Shown: in pieces, positions 1 through 12,472 of the stretch
How the letters are laid out: the number at the start of each line of letters is the position of its first letter
How positions within the stretch are numbered: the first letter of the stretch is position 1
Source: Paramarasmius palmivorus
Taxonomy: Eukaryota > Basidiomycota > Agaricomycetes > Agaricales > Marasmiaceae
NCBI GenBank assembly: GCA_037176845.1
Contig: JAYKXP010000054.1
Span: 186,001 to 250,000, forward strand
Length of the DNA stretch: 64,000 nucleotides
Direction of reading: 5' to 3'
Notes under the pieces: generated by a model
Told to the model about the DNA's origin: nothing
The model's database searches: none
The model's input: only the letters and a program-made list of their open reading frames with translations
Translations under genes and position numbers: made by a program

Positions 1-3000
1 AGGCAAGAGGTACCTCAGTGGCATCTCTTCTTCACATTCCGCAATCGTTCAAACAAAGAACGCACCGGGCCCTACGCGTTCGCATTCCTACCCCTTTTCC
101 CCGAAAACCGAGTCTTTGTTGAGGATGGCGGACATACTTTGATCATGTATCGAGCTGATAAGCTCAGCCAGCTCACTCCTGATGCATACCTGAGCGCGCC
201 TGCTATCCTCACCGGTGATCAAAGACCAGAACAGATCTCCGTCCACCCCGATTTGCAGCGTGTAGCTCCGCCAACGAAGGATACTATGATTATTCGGACA
301 TCACTGTGCTCTACCAAGTTAACACAGAATCCTGTCCTGCTTAGTCTCATGAATTGGGAGAAGATATCGGATCAGGCCCTTTTGTCGCAAGTACTTTACA
401 ACTTCACCTTCGTTGGCGAGGTGGAGATAGTCAAGTTCTTGAGGGACATATTTGATTCCCTATTCGGTATTCTCATCTCAAATATGAATGCGTCCGGCGA
501 AATGAATGATCTGGTATTCAACGCCCTTGTGTTTGTTCTTGGGATCATTCAGGACCGCCGCTTCGCCAACTTCCGCCCCGTTTTAGATGTATACATCGAG
601 AAACACTTCTCATGTGCTACTGCATCATCCCTTCTCCTTCGCTCTATGAACACCCTCATCTCAGATCCCGCCAGTGACAAAAAACTTCGGTCCGCTCTCA
701 AGGTCTGGCATTACATCATAAAATTCGTTGTCAGGTCCAGAGAGCTCCAGAAGGCCAAAGAGGCAGGGATGGGCGGAGGTGCCACAGCTGAACATTTCGA
801 TAGCAACTTCAAACGCGAAGTGCGAGCACACATCTCGGAAGTTTCTCGCATGATGTCCACCTCTTCACCAGCATCGATCATCCTGACCCAGACAATAGCT
901 CTCCAAAACTTCACCTCCATTCTTCCTGAGCTAGCCGAAATCTTCTCAACATTGGACCTTGTGTCTATCGTTACTAGTTTTGCTACAAGCGCTGTTCCAG
1001 CGGGGAAAGGAAAGCTTGTGATTTGGAAACTTATCATGTACCTGCAAATCGTGAAAGGCTTCCTGTTTGACAACCCTCAGTCACGTTCACTTTTGGTGGA
1101 TCCTGTCGTTTCGTGGATAAAACCGCACTTTGGGAAGTACGACGAATACTTCCACACTCAAACAAACGGCTCTGATCAGTCCACGCGGGATGCAACGCGC
1201 GTCGGTTGGCTTGAAAGCATAAGACTCTGCGTTACCATCGTAGCTGTCATGCTTGATAAGCTGCAGCAGCAGCTGGTCTCTCCTGAAGTGGCTCAGGACC
1301 GGCGGCAACTGCGAACTGAGCAAGAAAACGTGGACGCCCTTTTACCTTTAATCCCAAGGTAAGCTCAAAGCACCACCAGCGGAATAAACAAGTCTTGATG
1401 TATTCCAGATTATTAGACTCCTACCGTGAATTTATCAGCGCCGAATCTCTGGAAGCACTAGAACGCACTCGAGGCCCCTCTACAGTGAAGACACCCGTCC
1501 CAGTCGCTTTCCCAGAATCACATCCATTCTCGTTATTGGCTTATCTCCCGGGTACCGAGAAAACTCTTGCGACTTCGAGAATACCTTTCACCACCGATCG
1601 CCTCTTCAATCCGACGCTGGGTGAAATCGCTATCGTCTTCCTAGTCTTAATCTTATCAGCGTCCACGAAAGACATCCTCAACTTCCTGGATAACAGTTTG
1701 GTCATTGAAGGCCGTGCTAAATTTACAGCATTGATGTCCAATTTCTTTCAGATTTCAACGTCGATCTTGGATAATGACGCGTTCCCGAAGAATTGGCTCA
1801 ACGTCAATATCCTCTCTCTGAAGGTTTTGGTGAAAATGTTGGACCCCGTATCAAGTTTACTCGTCAAAGAATTCATCCCATCGTCAGATGCGGAAGCGGA
1901 ATTCAACCCTCAGCTATGGAGAGAAGCATTTTTCATGCTGCTCAAGCTTCTATCGTCGGATAAGCTGGTAATTGAGGAGTTCAGTCCACAGGTGGGTAGT
2001 GATTCCAGGTGTGGGTGCCATGTTAACTCTGGTTTACCAGAAACGTCGAGCAGTCTGGCGTTTAGCTGGCGACATTCGCGGCGAAGGTGCCGCCATTATG
2101 CTCACTCTGTGGAATGCTCTTGGTTGGGTTGAGCGAGACGCAGCCGAGGGGGAGGGCACCTCAACACGTTACGGGGTATGTAGTCTCACATCTCACTATG
2201 AAGTTATCATAACCGCTACTACCCAGGGATACCAAGTCTACTTGAGCTCTCTCGTCGGACACGTTGTCAATCTTTGCCTGAGCCATCATGAGCAGTTACG
2301 GAATAATGCTGTACAGATGCTCTTCAGCATGATCGTCTCAGAATATCATCAGGCAGGCCATTTTGAAGACATTGAGAACGAGCTGGTCACTCGGCTAGAT
2401 TCCTTATTTATGTCAGACAGCAAAGGTGACGACATATCTGGCGCCATCTTCGTCGAGCAGCTTCGACACCTATTCGAGTCCCCTAACGTCGACGACCAGC
2501 TTCGTGACCGTGTGTCTGAATTCTTGGACTCCGTCGATCTGTTCTTAGAACTCTTGCTGAGCGTTCGCGCCCTACCTGAAGGCGAAGAATTTGCAGATGA
2601 ACGTGTCATTGCCACAGTATGTTCGACCTATTCGCTTTTCGGCTATTGATTGAAGATCATGTTCTTAGCTCCGTTTGATGAACTTCATTAGGCGTATCGG
2701 ACGTGACGAGATCTACATTAAATACGTTCATCAGCTTGTCAACGTAAGTGGGTCGAACTCCAACTATCGTGTCTCTGTACTGACAAGACTTCAGATGCAC
2801 CTCCAATCACAAAACTATGTGGAGGCTGCATTAACACTCAAGCTTCATTCTGACCTTTATAGATGGGATTTGAATAACTTTGTGCCTCCAATGGATGACC
2901 TCGGCCTGCCTCAACAATCCCAGTTCCATCGCAAGGAAACCCTTTGTCTTTTGATTCTGGACTATCTTGGTACGTGCCACTTCAATAATTTGCGCGACTT

Positions 3001-4762
3001 TCTTGACAAGGCACATTAGGCAGAGGAAAGGCTTGGGAACGTGCTATAGATATTTGCAAGGAATTGGCCCAGCAGCATACCGAAGTCACCTTCAACTAGT
3101 GGGTGTATTTGACCCTCATGAACCGACTTACGCTGAACTTCCCCGTAGCGGTCGACTCTCGGAAATTCTTCGTCATCAGGCTACCTTGCTAGAACATATT
3201 GTGACTGATCAACGTTACTACTCCGACTACTTTTTGGTCACCTTCTATGGCAACTTTCCAACTGCGATTCGAGATAAACGTTTCATCGTGAGTGTCGGTT
3301 CACTTTCCGCTCTCATTTGATTTTGATGATCACGTGATTTAGTACCGTGGATACGAATGGGAAAAGTTTGGGGCATTCTGCGAGAGGATGCTCAATAAAC
3401 ATCCCGGTGCACAGCTGCTACGAATTGTCGGCGATCCGCCAGTGGACATTCGTTTCGGCAGCGACCAGTACATACAGTGCAGTGCAGTGACCCCAGAACC
3501 AAATCGTGAATTACCTGTTTTCACGAACTCAGAAGTACCACCGGCTGTCCGAGCGTATTATGAGCATAGGTAAGTTCAATACCGTAGATGAAGTGACACG
3601 CAAAACTGAGTACTTGATTTAGTGCAATCAAACTGTTCTCAATGTCGCGGCAAGTTCAGCGTGTGGGACGTGACCGCACAGATGAAACATGGACAGAGAA
3701 AACATACTATACAACTGAGGACACCTTCCCGACCGTTCTCCGTCGGTCACAAGTTGTGGAAATGCAAGTCGTAGAGATATCGCCGGTCGAGAATGCCCTA
3801 TATGAAGTGGAGCAGAAAACGAAGGAGCTCACGGTGCTGGAAATGAAATACCAGTCTCTGGCTAAAACGTCCCAGGATGTCCAGACGAATGCATTAGCAA
3901 TGACGCTCAATTCGGTTGTTGACGCACCGTTGAACACTGGCATTGCGACATATCGACAGCAGTTCTTCACACCAGAATACGCCGCTCGTAATCCAGACCG
4001 TGCAGAAATAGTTGCAAGGCTGCGATCGGCTGTAGATGAGCAGGTAAGTGCCCTGTTGCCTCGACCTTTGTGGTCTTAATGAATGTCCACCAGGTTCGGG
4101 TCATTGATCATTGCCTGAAGCTCCATGGCCAGCTTTGCCCTCCGGAGTTCGTGCCTTTCCACGAGACACTAGAAAAGTTTTTCCGAAAGAATTTCCGCGA
4201 AGAAATACGCCGATTAGGTTTAGACGATTCATCGGAAACTATAACGATATCGCCTTCAGTCCGTTCTCAAGCCGCTGGCCCTTCGGCAGCACCTTCTCAG
4301 TACCAGTCATCTATCTATGCCGCTTCCGTGGCTGGTACAACATCTGGCTCATCAGTTCGCAGAGCACCGTTCACTCTCCCTCCTCTACAGTTCGGACGAA
4401 CTATGTCGCCGCCACCTCTGTCTCCCCAATCACAAGAAGAGAACCAGGCGGTGCCTGGACGGGTACAACAGACACCTCTACAGAGACACCTGGCTCATCT
4501 CGCTCGTCATGGAATCAACGGAGTGTCCTCAGCGCCGGGGGAGAGCTTTGGCAGTGATTCTGTTTCCGCTGGTTCTCCGCATGATTCTTTTGTCAATGTC
4601 GGAAACGGTATTCACGCAGGCGGCAACAACGGCGTACAGGGCTCAAATGCTTCAGTTGTCACATCCAATCCTGGAGGAAGCGGGAGCTTAGTGTCTCTTG
4701 GCGGTTCTATTCGAGGACGGATATCTCGTTTTGGGAGTTTGAATTTTGGTCGACGAGGATAG
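1..4762 (+). CDS. DOCK-family Rho/Rac GEF, 3' part (5' end outside window)
   Basis: Guanine-nucleotide exchange factor of the DOCK (CZH) family, which activates Rac/Cdc42-type GTPases in polarity and actin control. The frame is open from base 1, so the gene begins upstream. The first ~45 residues match the end of the DHR-1 (C2-like) domain (WHLFFTFRNRS, then FAFLPLFPENRVFVEDGGHT). An alpha-helical middle follows, then the DHR-2/DOCKER catalytic domain (YVEAALTLKLHSDLYRWDL, KAWERAIDICKEL, YFLVTFYGNFP, FTNSEVPPAVRAYYEH, and near the end HCLKLHGQLCPPEFVPFHE). Exons: 1-1358, 1409-1991, 2041-2175, 2227-2616, 2669-2743, 2795-2969, 3020-3098, 3149-3287, 3343-3569, 3623-4043, 4094-4762. The last ~170 residues are a Ser/Gly/Pro-rich tail, probably disordered and used for partner binding. 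The family assignment is firm; the substrate GTPase cannot be read from sequence. Confidence 0.93.
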
Positions 4763-5283
4763 AGGTGATTCTGCTTTGTTTATACCTTCATTATCTTCAT
4801 TTCTGGTTCATCGTTTACTAGTTCATGGTTACCTGATTGTAGTTTTGATTTAATACCTCTCGTTGTATGGAATTGATACCTTGTTTCGATAGTTGCTTTC
4901 CACTCATATGCAAATAGTTATAGCCGAGTAATCACGCCACACGACTTTCATGTGCCAACTTGTGGCTGATTGCATTCATATGCAGAAACAAAGACTCCGT
5001 GTGGTAGTGGAATTTTGGTACAGTGATGAACGATAGAGTGGTGAGGGAATTCGTACATGCATAAAAAAAAGTCCGTGCGAACAAAAGAAAAATATACAGG
5101 AGAGTTCCGTTTTTTCCGACAGAGAATGAAAACCGAGGCTACTCGTACAAAAAGACAACCCGAGGAAGAAGATTGAAATGATACATGTACCACGACTGTG
5201 TACTGGGAATGTCATGCTTTGAAGGGGGCGTGTGTAGACATGAAATACATGACGATCATGACTGAACCATAGCGACCTTACTC
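4763..5283. other. Intergenic, convergent 3' ends
   Basis: AT-rich stretch between the stop codons of the DOCK gene (+) and the MedA-like gene (-). It must hold both 3' UTRs and poly(A) sites. I see no further gene in it; the short open frames here have no protein-like composition. Confidence 0.6.
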
Positions 5284-7081
5284 TCATGAATAGTAAGTCG
5301 TCAAAGGCTCTCTAGCAGAGAATTGAATGGCATCCGAGGAGTAATTGTAGTTGTACTCGGGCGTCTCGTTCTGCAAACCGACGCTCGGCCCCTCCGACAT
5401 TTCAGCAAGGCTATAAGGCGACAAGGTATGATAATTCTCGATGCCCAATTCACCAGGTGGTCCGTTCTCTGGTACCCAGTTCCCAAAATGGGAGCCATCC
5501 TGCGATCCCGAACCTTGGTCAGACATTGCAGTAGCGCTGGTGTCGGATGGGTAGAGGGGGTAATGTTGGAGAGTGTCGTATGCGTGCTCTGAACCATGAG
5601 GTGCGCCGTCTCCAGGATCTGAGGACAAAAGAAGAGCGCTGCGTTCGCTGAACGATTCCAGAGACGGTGGGATCGGTGATGGCTGAGCTAACTTGGGAAA
5701 GGGGTGCGAGTGGTTTTCGAACTGGTAGGGAGGAGGCGGATGGTCGTCATTGGGCTCCGAAGGTAAGGAGACAGTGGAATCGGTGGGCGATGACTCTGTG
5801 GTGTAGATAGACTAGTTGAAAAGGAAGTCAGGAATAAGAATGGCATGCATAGATAAAAGGTAGCACTTACGTATTTGGAGAGAATCTTTTCGAGTGCTTG
5901 TCCGAGTAAGCCCCAATCGAACACCTTCAAATCCTTCTCGATATTCCGCGGCTTTGGATCAGGGAATTCCATGATGCGCTGGAAGAAGTTTTCGAACCCA
6001 GCCTTGTGCTTTGACACCGTGGTAGGTCTTAAGCCTTCAAGGTTGCGCCTGATTCTATTCTTCTCCTCCACAGGAAACAAGTCATTCGTGAGCCGTTCGA
6101 GTAGATAGATGACGTCCACTGAGGTAACATAACAGTTGCGGGTTTCATCGCGGTATATGCAGGAAATGACGGTATCGTTGTCGTTGAACTCTTCCTGTCT
6201 GATGGCTTCGCAGGATACGATGAGCTTGCGGCCATCTTGCACCTTTTGAAAACGGACGAGACGGCGTCCAGCACGGACTTCCGATTGATCCCAGCTCTGA
6301 CACATGGATTCAAGGGGCGTCAGGAGCTGAAGAAGGGGAGTCTGAGGGTAGAGCTCATCGCCAACATCTTTCTGAACGAATTTCGAGCGCATGAGTGAGT
6401 TTGCTCTGACACGACGAGGTGCCGCGGTCTTTTGAACACGATGAGGTTTGGTAGAAGCATTGGGGTCGGGCGTAGAACTACCTGGGAGTGTAGGGCGAGT
6501 GCCAGAGGTGGTAGCAGCACGACGACGAAGGACAGGAGTATCTGAGGTGGAAGACATCAAGTCAGATGTCCTCAAGTCCATCGAAATGTGCCGTCTACGA
6601 AGACGACTCGGCTCCGATTTTGGAGAAGCGCAATTCGACCGGTCTTCCGCGAAAAAAATATGAAATTAGCACAGCAAAACATGACCGCGAAAAGCGATAG
6701 CTTACCGGATAACCAATACGAGAACTCGCCAAAAGTTACCGAATCGAGGACCTGATTTGTCTGATCCAGGGCTTGCACCGAAAGTGGAACCTTGTCGGAT
6801 GGATGAGACGGGTCGAGAGGAGGAATTATTGCATCGAGCTGCCATCTTCCGTATTGATCATTGGGCATCTCTCTGACCTTTGTAGCTACCGCTCTAGAGC
6901 CCACGACGAGACGAACAAAGATTGCGTTTGAAGAAGAATGGTTGAAATGAATAGTGACGGTGATTGGGACGCCGCGCTCGCCTTCATGAGGAGAATAGCT
7001 GACGACGTTGATCATTTTATTTGGAGAAATGATTTGGTGGTGATGGTGGTTGTGGTTAGAGTTGAAGTCGATTGGGGACAT
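5284..7081 (-). CDS. medA: MedA/Med1-like developmental transcription regulator (DUF7082 type)
   Basis: Resembles the fungal Medusa family (Aspergillus MedA, Magnaporthe Acr1, Ustilago Med1), nuclear regulators of conidiation and morphogenesis. Three exons, 7081-6706, 6643-5871 and 5811-5284, close in frame at 558 aa. The N-terminal third has an Ig-like fold pattern (VVSYSPHEGERGVPITVTIH ... TFGEFSYW). A basic, Ser/Pro-rich linker follows. The conserved core has SCEAIRQEEFNDNDTVISC, then RRNLEGLRPTTVSKHK, FFQRIMEFPDPKPRNIEKDL and VFDWGLLGQALEKILSKY. The acidic/Pro/Ser C-terminus looks like an activation region. The ATG at 7081 gives the full conserved N-terminus. The family call rests on remembered motifs (known family), so the exact orthologue is inferred. 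Confidence 0.75.
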
Positions 7082-7490
7082 AGTGGTGGCGAGGGAAACA
7101 AAAAAATAATCGACGCCGCCCAGTGCCCTTTAAAGGGGTTCCTCCGAGAGAGCCTCGTGCAGAAAATTCCCATATTTGGCACACAAAGACATATCCTCGT
7201 GATTCTCTATCTACCCTCCAAGATCTCTGCCACAGGAAGGGGCCTTTTTTGAAGGGGCCAAATTTTCCAGAATTAAGCTCCGAGAGCGGGGCTCCTGAAC
7301 CAGGAAAGAAAGCATACAACTATAGGCCACAAACCTTTCAGGCCTGACGGTGGCCAGTTCAGCCACGGCCCTGAAATTGGGCGTGAAGGACAAAGCATTA
7401 GCGAACAGTTTGTTAGCGAATTTGCACTCTTGATGCCTTGGCTATATTGTTCTACCTAACTTAGTGATGCACACGGCCTGACGCGTTTTT
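7082..7490. other. Intergenic: promoter of the MedA-like gene and 3' end of the asparaginase gene
   Basis: About 400 bases without a supported gene. It contains purine-rich blocks and a TTTAAA motif near 7131, which lies on the upstream side of the MedA-like start. No further feature could be supported. Confidence 0.5.
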
Positions 7491-8833
7491 CTAAGAAAGA
7501 ATGTCGTCTCTGAAAATGGCCACCTTGGGAACCCCATCCTCGCGAATCACGCCCCGGTACATGCCTTCACAGTTCAAAGGAAGCGCAACTAGGGAATAAT
7601 TCAGAGACCATTTTTAACCGAGAATTCTTCGAGAAAAACATACCATTCCCTTCGTTGTCCAATACGATGACACCGCCGACGCCCCCGTCCTGACGGAGGT
7701 CCTCTACGGCTATTTCGGATGCCGTTTCAATCGCTTCACCCATAAACTTGACCCGATGGGCGATTGTTGCAGCAGTTGCGCGTCTGATGAAGTACTACGT
7801 ATGACAACACCATTTCAATCAACGATCCTTGGAAATTATGGACGCATACACTCACGTCACCATCTCCAGTTCCAGAGATACCTATTGCACGCTTACTGCC
7901 CTTACCCATAATTTTGTTCCATAGGCTACTCCATCCCGTAGTCTCCCATTCCTCGGCCCAGAATCCGGCTGCCATCAGAGGCGTATCCCCAATTCGCCCA
8001 ACAAGCTTGTTCGTGCGACCTCCGGTAGATGTCACAGCACATATGCACCCATTGAGATCCAAAGCCACGGCACCAACAGTTCCAGTTGGGTTCATATCGA
8101 GCGATATATCCGCATCCTTCACGGAGGATCTTGTATTTGGCGGATAGGGCTCATCAGGGAGTCCCAGCCCACGTCTATGCTCTTTCCATCGCGCTTCTGT
8201 AAAAAAGTACGATGGATCAACGAGTTCTTCGCCGAGAGACACCGCAAGAGATTCCGCGTTGGCTCCTGATAGAAACGTGTGCGGAGCTAACGAAGGGTTG
8301 AGGTACAGGGAACGGACGAGTTTTGCCGGATTTCGGATACGTGTTAGGAGAGTCAGTCCTAAGCCTCTACGTGACGAGGGGATCTCTGGGTGTGAAGCAG
8401 GAGGCTTGGATAGCATGAGGGAGGCCTCCAATTCATTCTGTGATCGAATTTTGGGATCAAGTGAGTCAAAATAACAAACTTGTCGAACATACCTTGCCAT
8501 CGACATTGAAGACAGCCCCTTTCCCGGCGTTAAAAAGTTGGTTATCTACCAAGACCGATCTTTTATTAACTGTCACTTTACAACTGAGATCGATTGCGAA
8601 CCTTCCAGGACTGTCACCGCGGCAATTGCTGCATCCAAAGCCTCACCACCTTCATGAAGAATCTTGTAGCCTGCCTCAAGGGCATCCCTAAGGCCTGCCT
8701 TGTAGGCCGCGACCTTTTCCGGACTCGAGTCTTTCTTGGTCATGGTCCCGGCACCTCCATGAATGACAAGCACATATTTGCCTGTGCTCTTGCCATTTCC
8801 AAACCCTTCAGACGTCTTCTCAGGTAGCGACAT
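7491..8833 (-). CDS. Isoaspartyl peptidase / L-asparaginase (Ntn-hydrolase, T2 family)
   Basis: Plant-type asparaginase that hydrolyses isoaspartyl dipeptides or asparagine. The precursor cleaves itself before a catalytic threonine. Exons 8833-8602, 8545-8493, 8437-7856, 7794-7644 and 7588-7491 close in frame at 371 aa. The N-terminal beta strand is VLVIHGGAGTM; then come LDAAIAAVTVLEDNQ, LFNAGKGAVFNVDGK, and the autocleavage/nucleophile motif GTVGAVALDLNG. Downstream substrate-loop motifs are GRIGDTPLMAAGFWAE and GISGTGDGDYFIRR. The C-terminus, PLNCEGMYRGVI, is typical. The ATG at 8833 gives a conserved start; an in-frame ATG at 8947 would add 38 poorly ordered residues. The usual Gly-Thr at the cleavage site is present, so the enzyme looks intact. 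A cytosolic location is inferred. Confidence 0.92.
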
Positions 8834-9049
8834 CTCTATGGCAGTGGATGTCACGAAGAATTGGGGGGGAAGAACAGCGGTGGGAAAAGCGGTATACTGA
8901 GCATGGTGGAAGTTGCTATTATAGCCTGGAATGGAACATCTATACAAGCGAACCTTATCTTCATTATGTACTTATCTCTAACGTACAAAAGCCGTCCGAA
9001 AGCCGTTATTTACACTCATAAGTAGAAGTAGGACAAGGTAGGACAATGT

Positions 9050-10680
9050 TCATGAAACAGGATGCGAGCTCTTTGCCAACGCAGACTGCAGCCTTTGACG
9101 GAGAGGACTTCCTTTCCCAGACTCTGAACTTGCGCGCCTAGTAGTTTCTGGCACCGAAATTTCGGCAGCGCGACCTCTCTCAATGCCGATCTCACCGTCT
9201 TCTACGATTTCAACCACCTCAATGACGATGGCCACTCGTGTCCACCTTCGGAACCGCGTATACTGTGAAAATATGAGTTGAACAGGGGTCACCTCAAAGA
9301 AGACACGACAGACCTTTCCCATGCCTGCCTTGGCCGATTTGCCTTCCCATTTATTATCGGCATAAACCCAGCCGTCTGCGTCCGTGACCAATTCCTCCTC
9401 ATCGTCATCGTCATCGCCCTCCTCAGTGGCCTTTTCGGCTTCGCCAGGGCCCGAAGAAGGTGAAGCGGGGGTCTGGTTCATCTCTTTCATCTTCTTCATT
9501 AGCATACTGGTGCTGCTCGTGCCTTCGTCCTTGGTAGACGGCAGAGGGCGTTCGACTCTGTTCGTAACCCCATCTTCTTTCCTAACAAGTACCTTCCATT
9601 CGGGTTCTTCCCATCGCCAAGTGGCCGTCCTTTTTACTCGGTTACCATCCCGGTTTTTGAGATAGACCACAGTGTCCTCGGGTAGAGTGAACAAATTCGG
9701 AGGCTGAACTGGTTGGCCAGATTGTGTTGACCAGGAGGGTCGATCCGAAGGTAGTAAAGCAGCAGTAAAGTCAAGGCCCATCCACCTGTTGTGTCACGTT
9801 AAGTAGCAGCACGTACAATGAAAATATGTGGATTTTTACCATCGCTGGTTCTCATAAATGGTGAACAAGAAACGAAGTGAATTAGCAGTCTCAGAAGGAG
9901 CTACATTTGCTTCCACGGGCTTGGAGAGATTTCGAGGGGGCAGAGGCTGTCCTGAGAGGAAGGACCAAAGATGGTAAGCACCTAAGCATGTGATATTTCA
10001 GCTGGAGCTCAGATTCTCAGTATCGACGTACGTACCCCAACGTGCCCATGCACTGCGAACCAATGTAGACCTGACTACAATACTCCAAGGTGCCCACCAA
10101 GATAGTATAGCTAAGAAATACTAACGTGAAGATGTGAAGGTCCAGATGTTGATGATAGCACATACCCGTTCCAACCAGTCCTACTAGAATCCGTAGTGGT
10201 ACATAGCGTGTAAGAATGAGATATGGGAGGTAGAGAATAGCTCCAGCTCTGAGAAAAACTTTCAGAGGAGGTCCCGGGCGAGCTAGAATTTGCATATTGG
10301 GGATGAAGGCTTGGATAGCATTGAGGTCTGCAATTGCGTCTTGAAGTGCGTTTTCGGTAATTGGTGGTGGATTCGTTCGTTCGGTCAAGCTCCATCTGGC
10401 AAAAAGGTACATTGCTAATACTGCTATGGGCAACAGATATCTAAATGAACGACATCAGTAATAAGTATAGTAAGCGAGAATCGGACAAAACAAACCGCAC
10501 GGTAATATCTGCAAAGAGGCATATGCTCCACCACGCAGCAATCGTTAGCCAGCTGTCATACCAGGACGAAGACCAAGTAAAGACTTCCGTTGCATGCCGA
10601 ATGGCAGACAGACACGGTGCGAGCTTGACGAGGACGGCGGTGAGTGGATAAGGTACGGAGTTGAGAAAGTCGTGGAGCAT
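9050..10680 (-). CDS. Dysferlin-domain peroxin (Pex24p/Pex30-like), integral membrane
   Basis: Fungal peroxin family (Pex23/24/28-32) that acts at ER-peroxisome contacts in peroxisome number control. Hydrophobic segments occur in the N-terminal half (around LTIAAWWSICLFADI, YLLPIAVLAMYLFA, ILYLPYLIL, RILVGLVGTG). The C-terminal half has the dysferlin signature: LPEDTVVYLKNRD, ATWRWEEPEW, then DADGWVYADNKWEG and YTRFRRWTRVA. An acidic Asp/Glu run separates the two signature parts. Exons: 10680-10496, 10440 to about 10061, 9981-9840, 9785-9314, 9262-9050. Intron 2 is odd: the stronger donor GTACGT (10035) breaks the frame, while GTTCGC at 10060 keeps it and gives 463 aa. The start codon lies 18 bases from the divergent GPI18 start. 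Confidence 0.85.
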
Positions 10681-10698
10681 GGTTGACTTGCGACCGTG

Positions 10699-11958
10699 AT
10701 GACCCCCGTCGGAAAATTGGTATTTCTCTCGTTTCTCTCCCGGATTTTCACATATCTCCTGGCTTTGGCAACTTCGTCTTTACCTCTTTTTGACGCCTCT
10801 CCGAAAGTCTTCAGCTACCCCAGGATATCAGAACCATTCCTTCGCTGGGATGCATTCCATTTCGCTGGAATCGCCCAAGGCGGATATCTCTACGAACACC
10901 AATGGGCCTTCTTTCCCGGAGTTCCTCTGGTAATGCGATACGCTCACGACGGCCTTTACTTTCTGACTGGATATTCCGACTTGATGCTCGGTGCTGCGTT
11001 GGTTGCAATGTCGTGTGACACGACCTCGACGCTGTATCGTTTATCTCTGCACCACTTGCGTTCAGAAAAGCTCGCATATTTAGCTACGTTGCTATCCCTC
11101 CTTCCAAGCAGTCCAGCAACACTACGTCTTGCAGCTTACGCGGAGCCGTTCTTCACGTTCTTCGCGTACAAGGGTGAGCGATTAGATGGTCTCTGGCTAC
11201 AAATCTATTGACATGGCAATAGGAATGTGGTATTGCACTCAATCAAGACATTTGCGTGCATCCTTATCCTTCATGATTGCAGGGATGTTTAGATCAAATG
11301 GTATATTCCTTGGGGGGTTTATACTTTGGGACTTGGTAGTCCAGCCGGTTCTCTTTACTGGCAAAGTGAGTAGAGTGCAACGATTGCGTTCTTTTGCTAA
11401 TACACTTGACAGATTCACCCGCGTCGGATATTATATTCAATTCCGTTTACGGCGCTAGCTTTTGCGCCATTCATTTACCACCAATATACGGGATACCTCG
11501 CTTTTTGCAGAGACCAGGACAAGCCTCAGTGGTGCCAGAAAACGTTACCTCTCATCTATTCCCACGTCCAATCCAAGTACTGGAATAACGGTTTCCTTCG
11601 TTATTGGACAGTGTCCCAGATACCCAATTTTGTTATCGCTGCACCACCACTCTTGTCGATCATGGCCTTTTCCTCCTTCGTCCTTGTCAATCAGAAAAAG
11701 AGCGAAGGATATTCTCCGTTTGCCAATCCTTCGCTAGTACCCCATGCCATCCATGCACTAGTCCACTGTGCCATTTTGATTTTCACATCACACGTGCAAA
11801 TCATTCTTCGTCTTGCTGCGTCGATGCCGCTAACCTATTGGGCTGCAGCGTGGCTAGTGACGGAACACCCCAAAATCGGTCGGTGGTGGATAGGCTGGAG
11901 TGTCGTTTGGGGTACAATATCAATCGTGCTGTGGTCCGCGTTCTTGCCTCCAGCATGA
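10699..11958 (+). CDS. GPI18: GPI mannosyltransferase 2 (PIG-V/Gpi18)
   Basis: ER membrane enzyme that adds the second mannose to the GPI-anchor core, using dolichol-phosphate-mannose. Exons 10699-11173, 11223-11365 and 11413-11958 close in frame at 387 aa. Family motifs: FLRWDAFHFAGIAQGGYLYE (luminal catalytic loop with the WDA acid), HQWAFFPGVPLV, and near the C-terminus PLIYSHVQSKYWNNGFLRYW. Multiple hydrophobic helices run throughout. The ATG at 10699 is preceded in frame by GTG and sits 18 bases from the start of the divergent peroxin. The length is somewhat short against the usual 400-490 aa, but all main motifs are present. Confidence 0.92.
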
Positions 11959-12163
11959 AGACGTTGCTTAGCGAGTTTCCTGGGGTACTAGAGCTTTCGT
12001 CATTCCGTATCCCTGTATCTACATCAATGCATCATTGCTGATCACAATAGTATTTCTATGCTCTAAGGGATGTATGGTGAGGATTGTCTAGATATGTTGT
12101 CTGTGATGGAATAAGAGCAAGAGACGCCTATCAGATACTATTTCGATTCCGTGCTCTCCGCCA

Positions 12164-12370
12164 GTGAATGAGGGGACCACCGCGGCGTTGCCAACAGTTG
12201 ATTCGATTCCAGAGCTTGGACAATACACAAAATGGTGGTACGGCTCTCTTGAACGACGCGAGTTGTATTTGGAAGAAGTCCGTGAAAAGAGGACTTCAAT
12301 GTTGAGAAACACATGTCCATGGGTTCCTGAATCCGCCGACGATGCACGCAAAAGTGAGGCTTCTAAATGA
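12164..12370 (+). CDS. Small hypothetical ORF, 68 aa (doubtful)
   Basis: Short open frame downstream of GPI18 with a soluble, protein-like composition (YTKWWYGSLERRELYLEEVR). I do not recognise it. It could be the last exon of a tiny gene, a piece of the GPI18 3' UTR, or chance. The surrounding 11959-12472 holds nothing else I can support. Confidence 0.2.
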   Translation: MNEGTTAALPTVDSIPELGQYTKWWYGSLERRELYLEEVREKRTSMLRNTCPWVPESADDARKSEASK

Positions 12371-12472
12371 AAGTATTGGGGTAATTATTTCCTCGGCTCT
12401 CTGAATGTACATGTACATGAGCTCAAGCTCCTACTCTAACGGCTTGTAATACCCAACCACATGGCGACGTGA

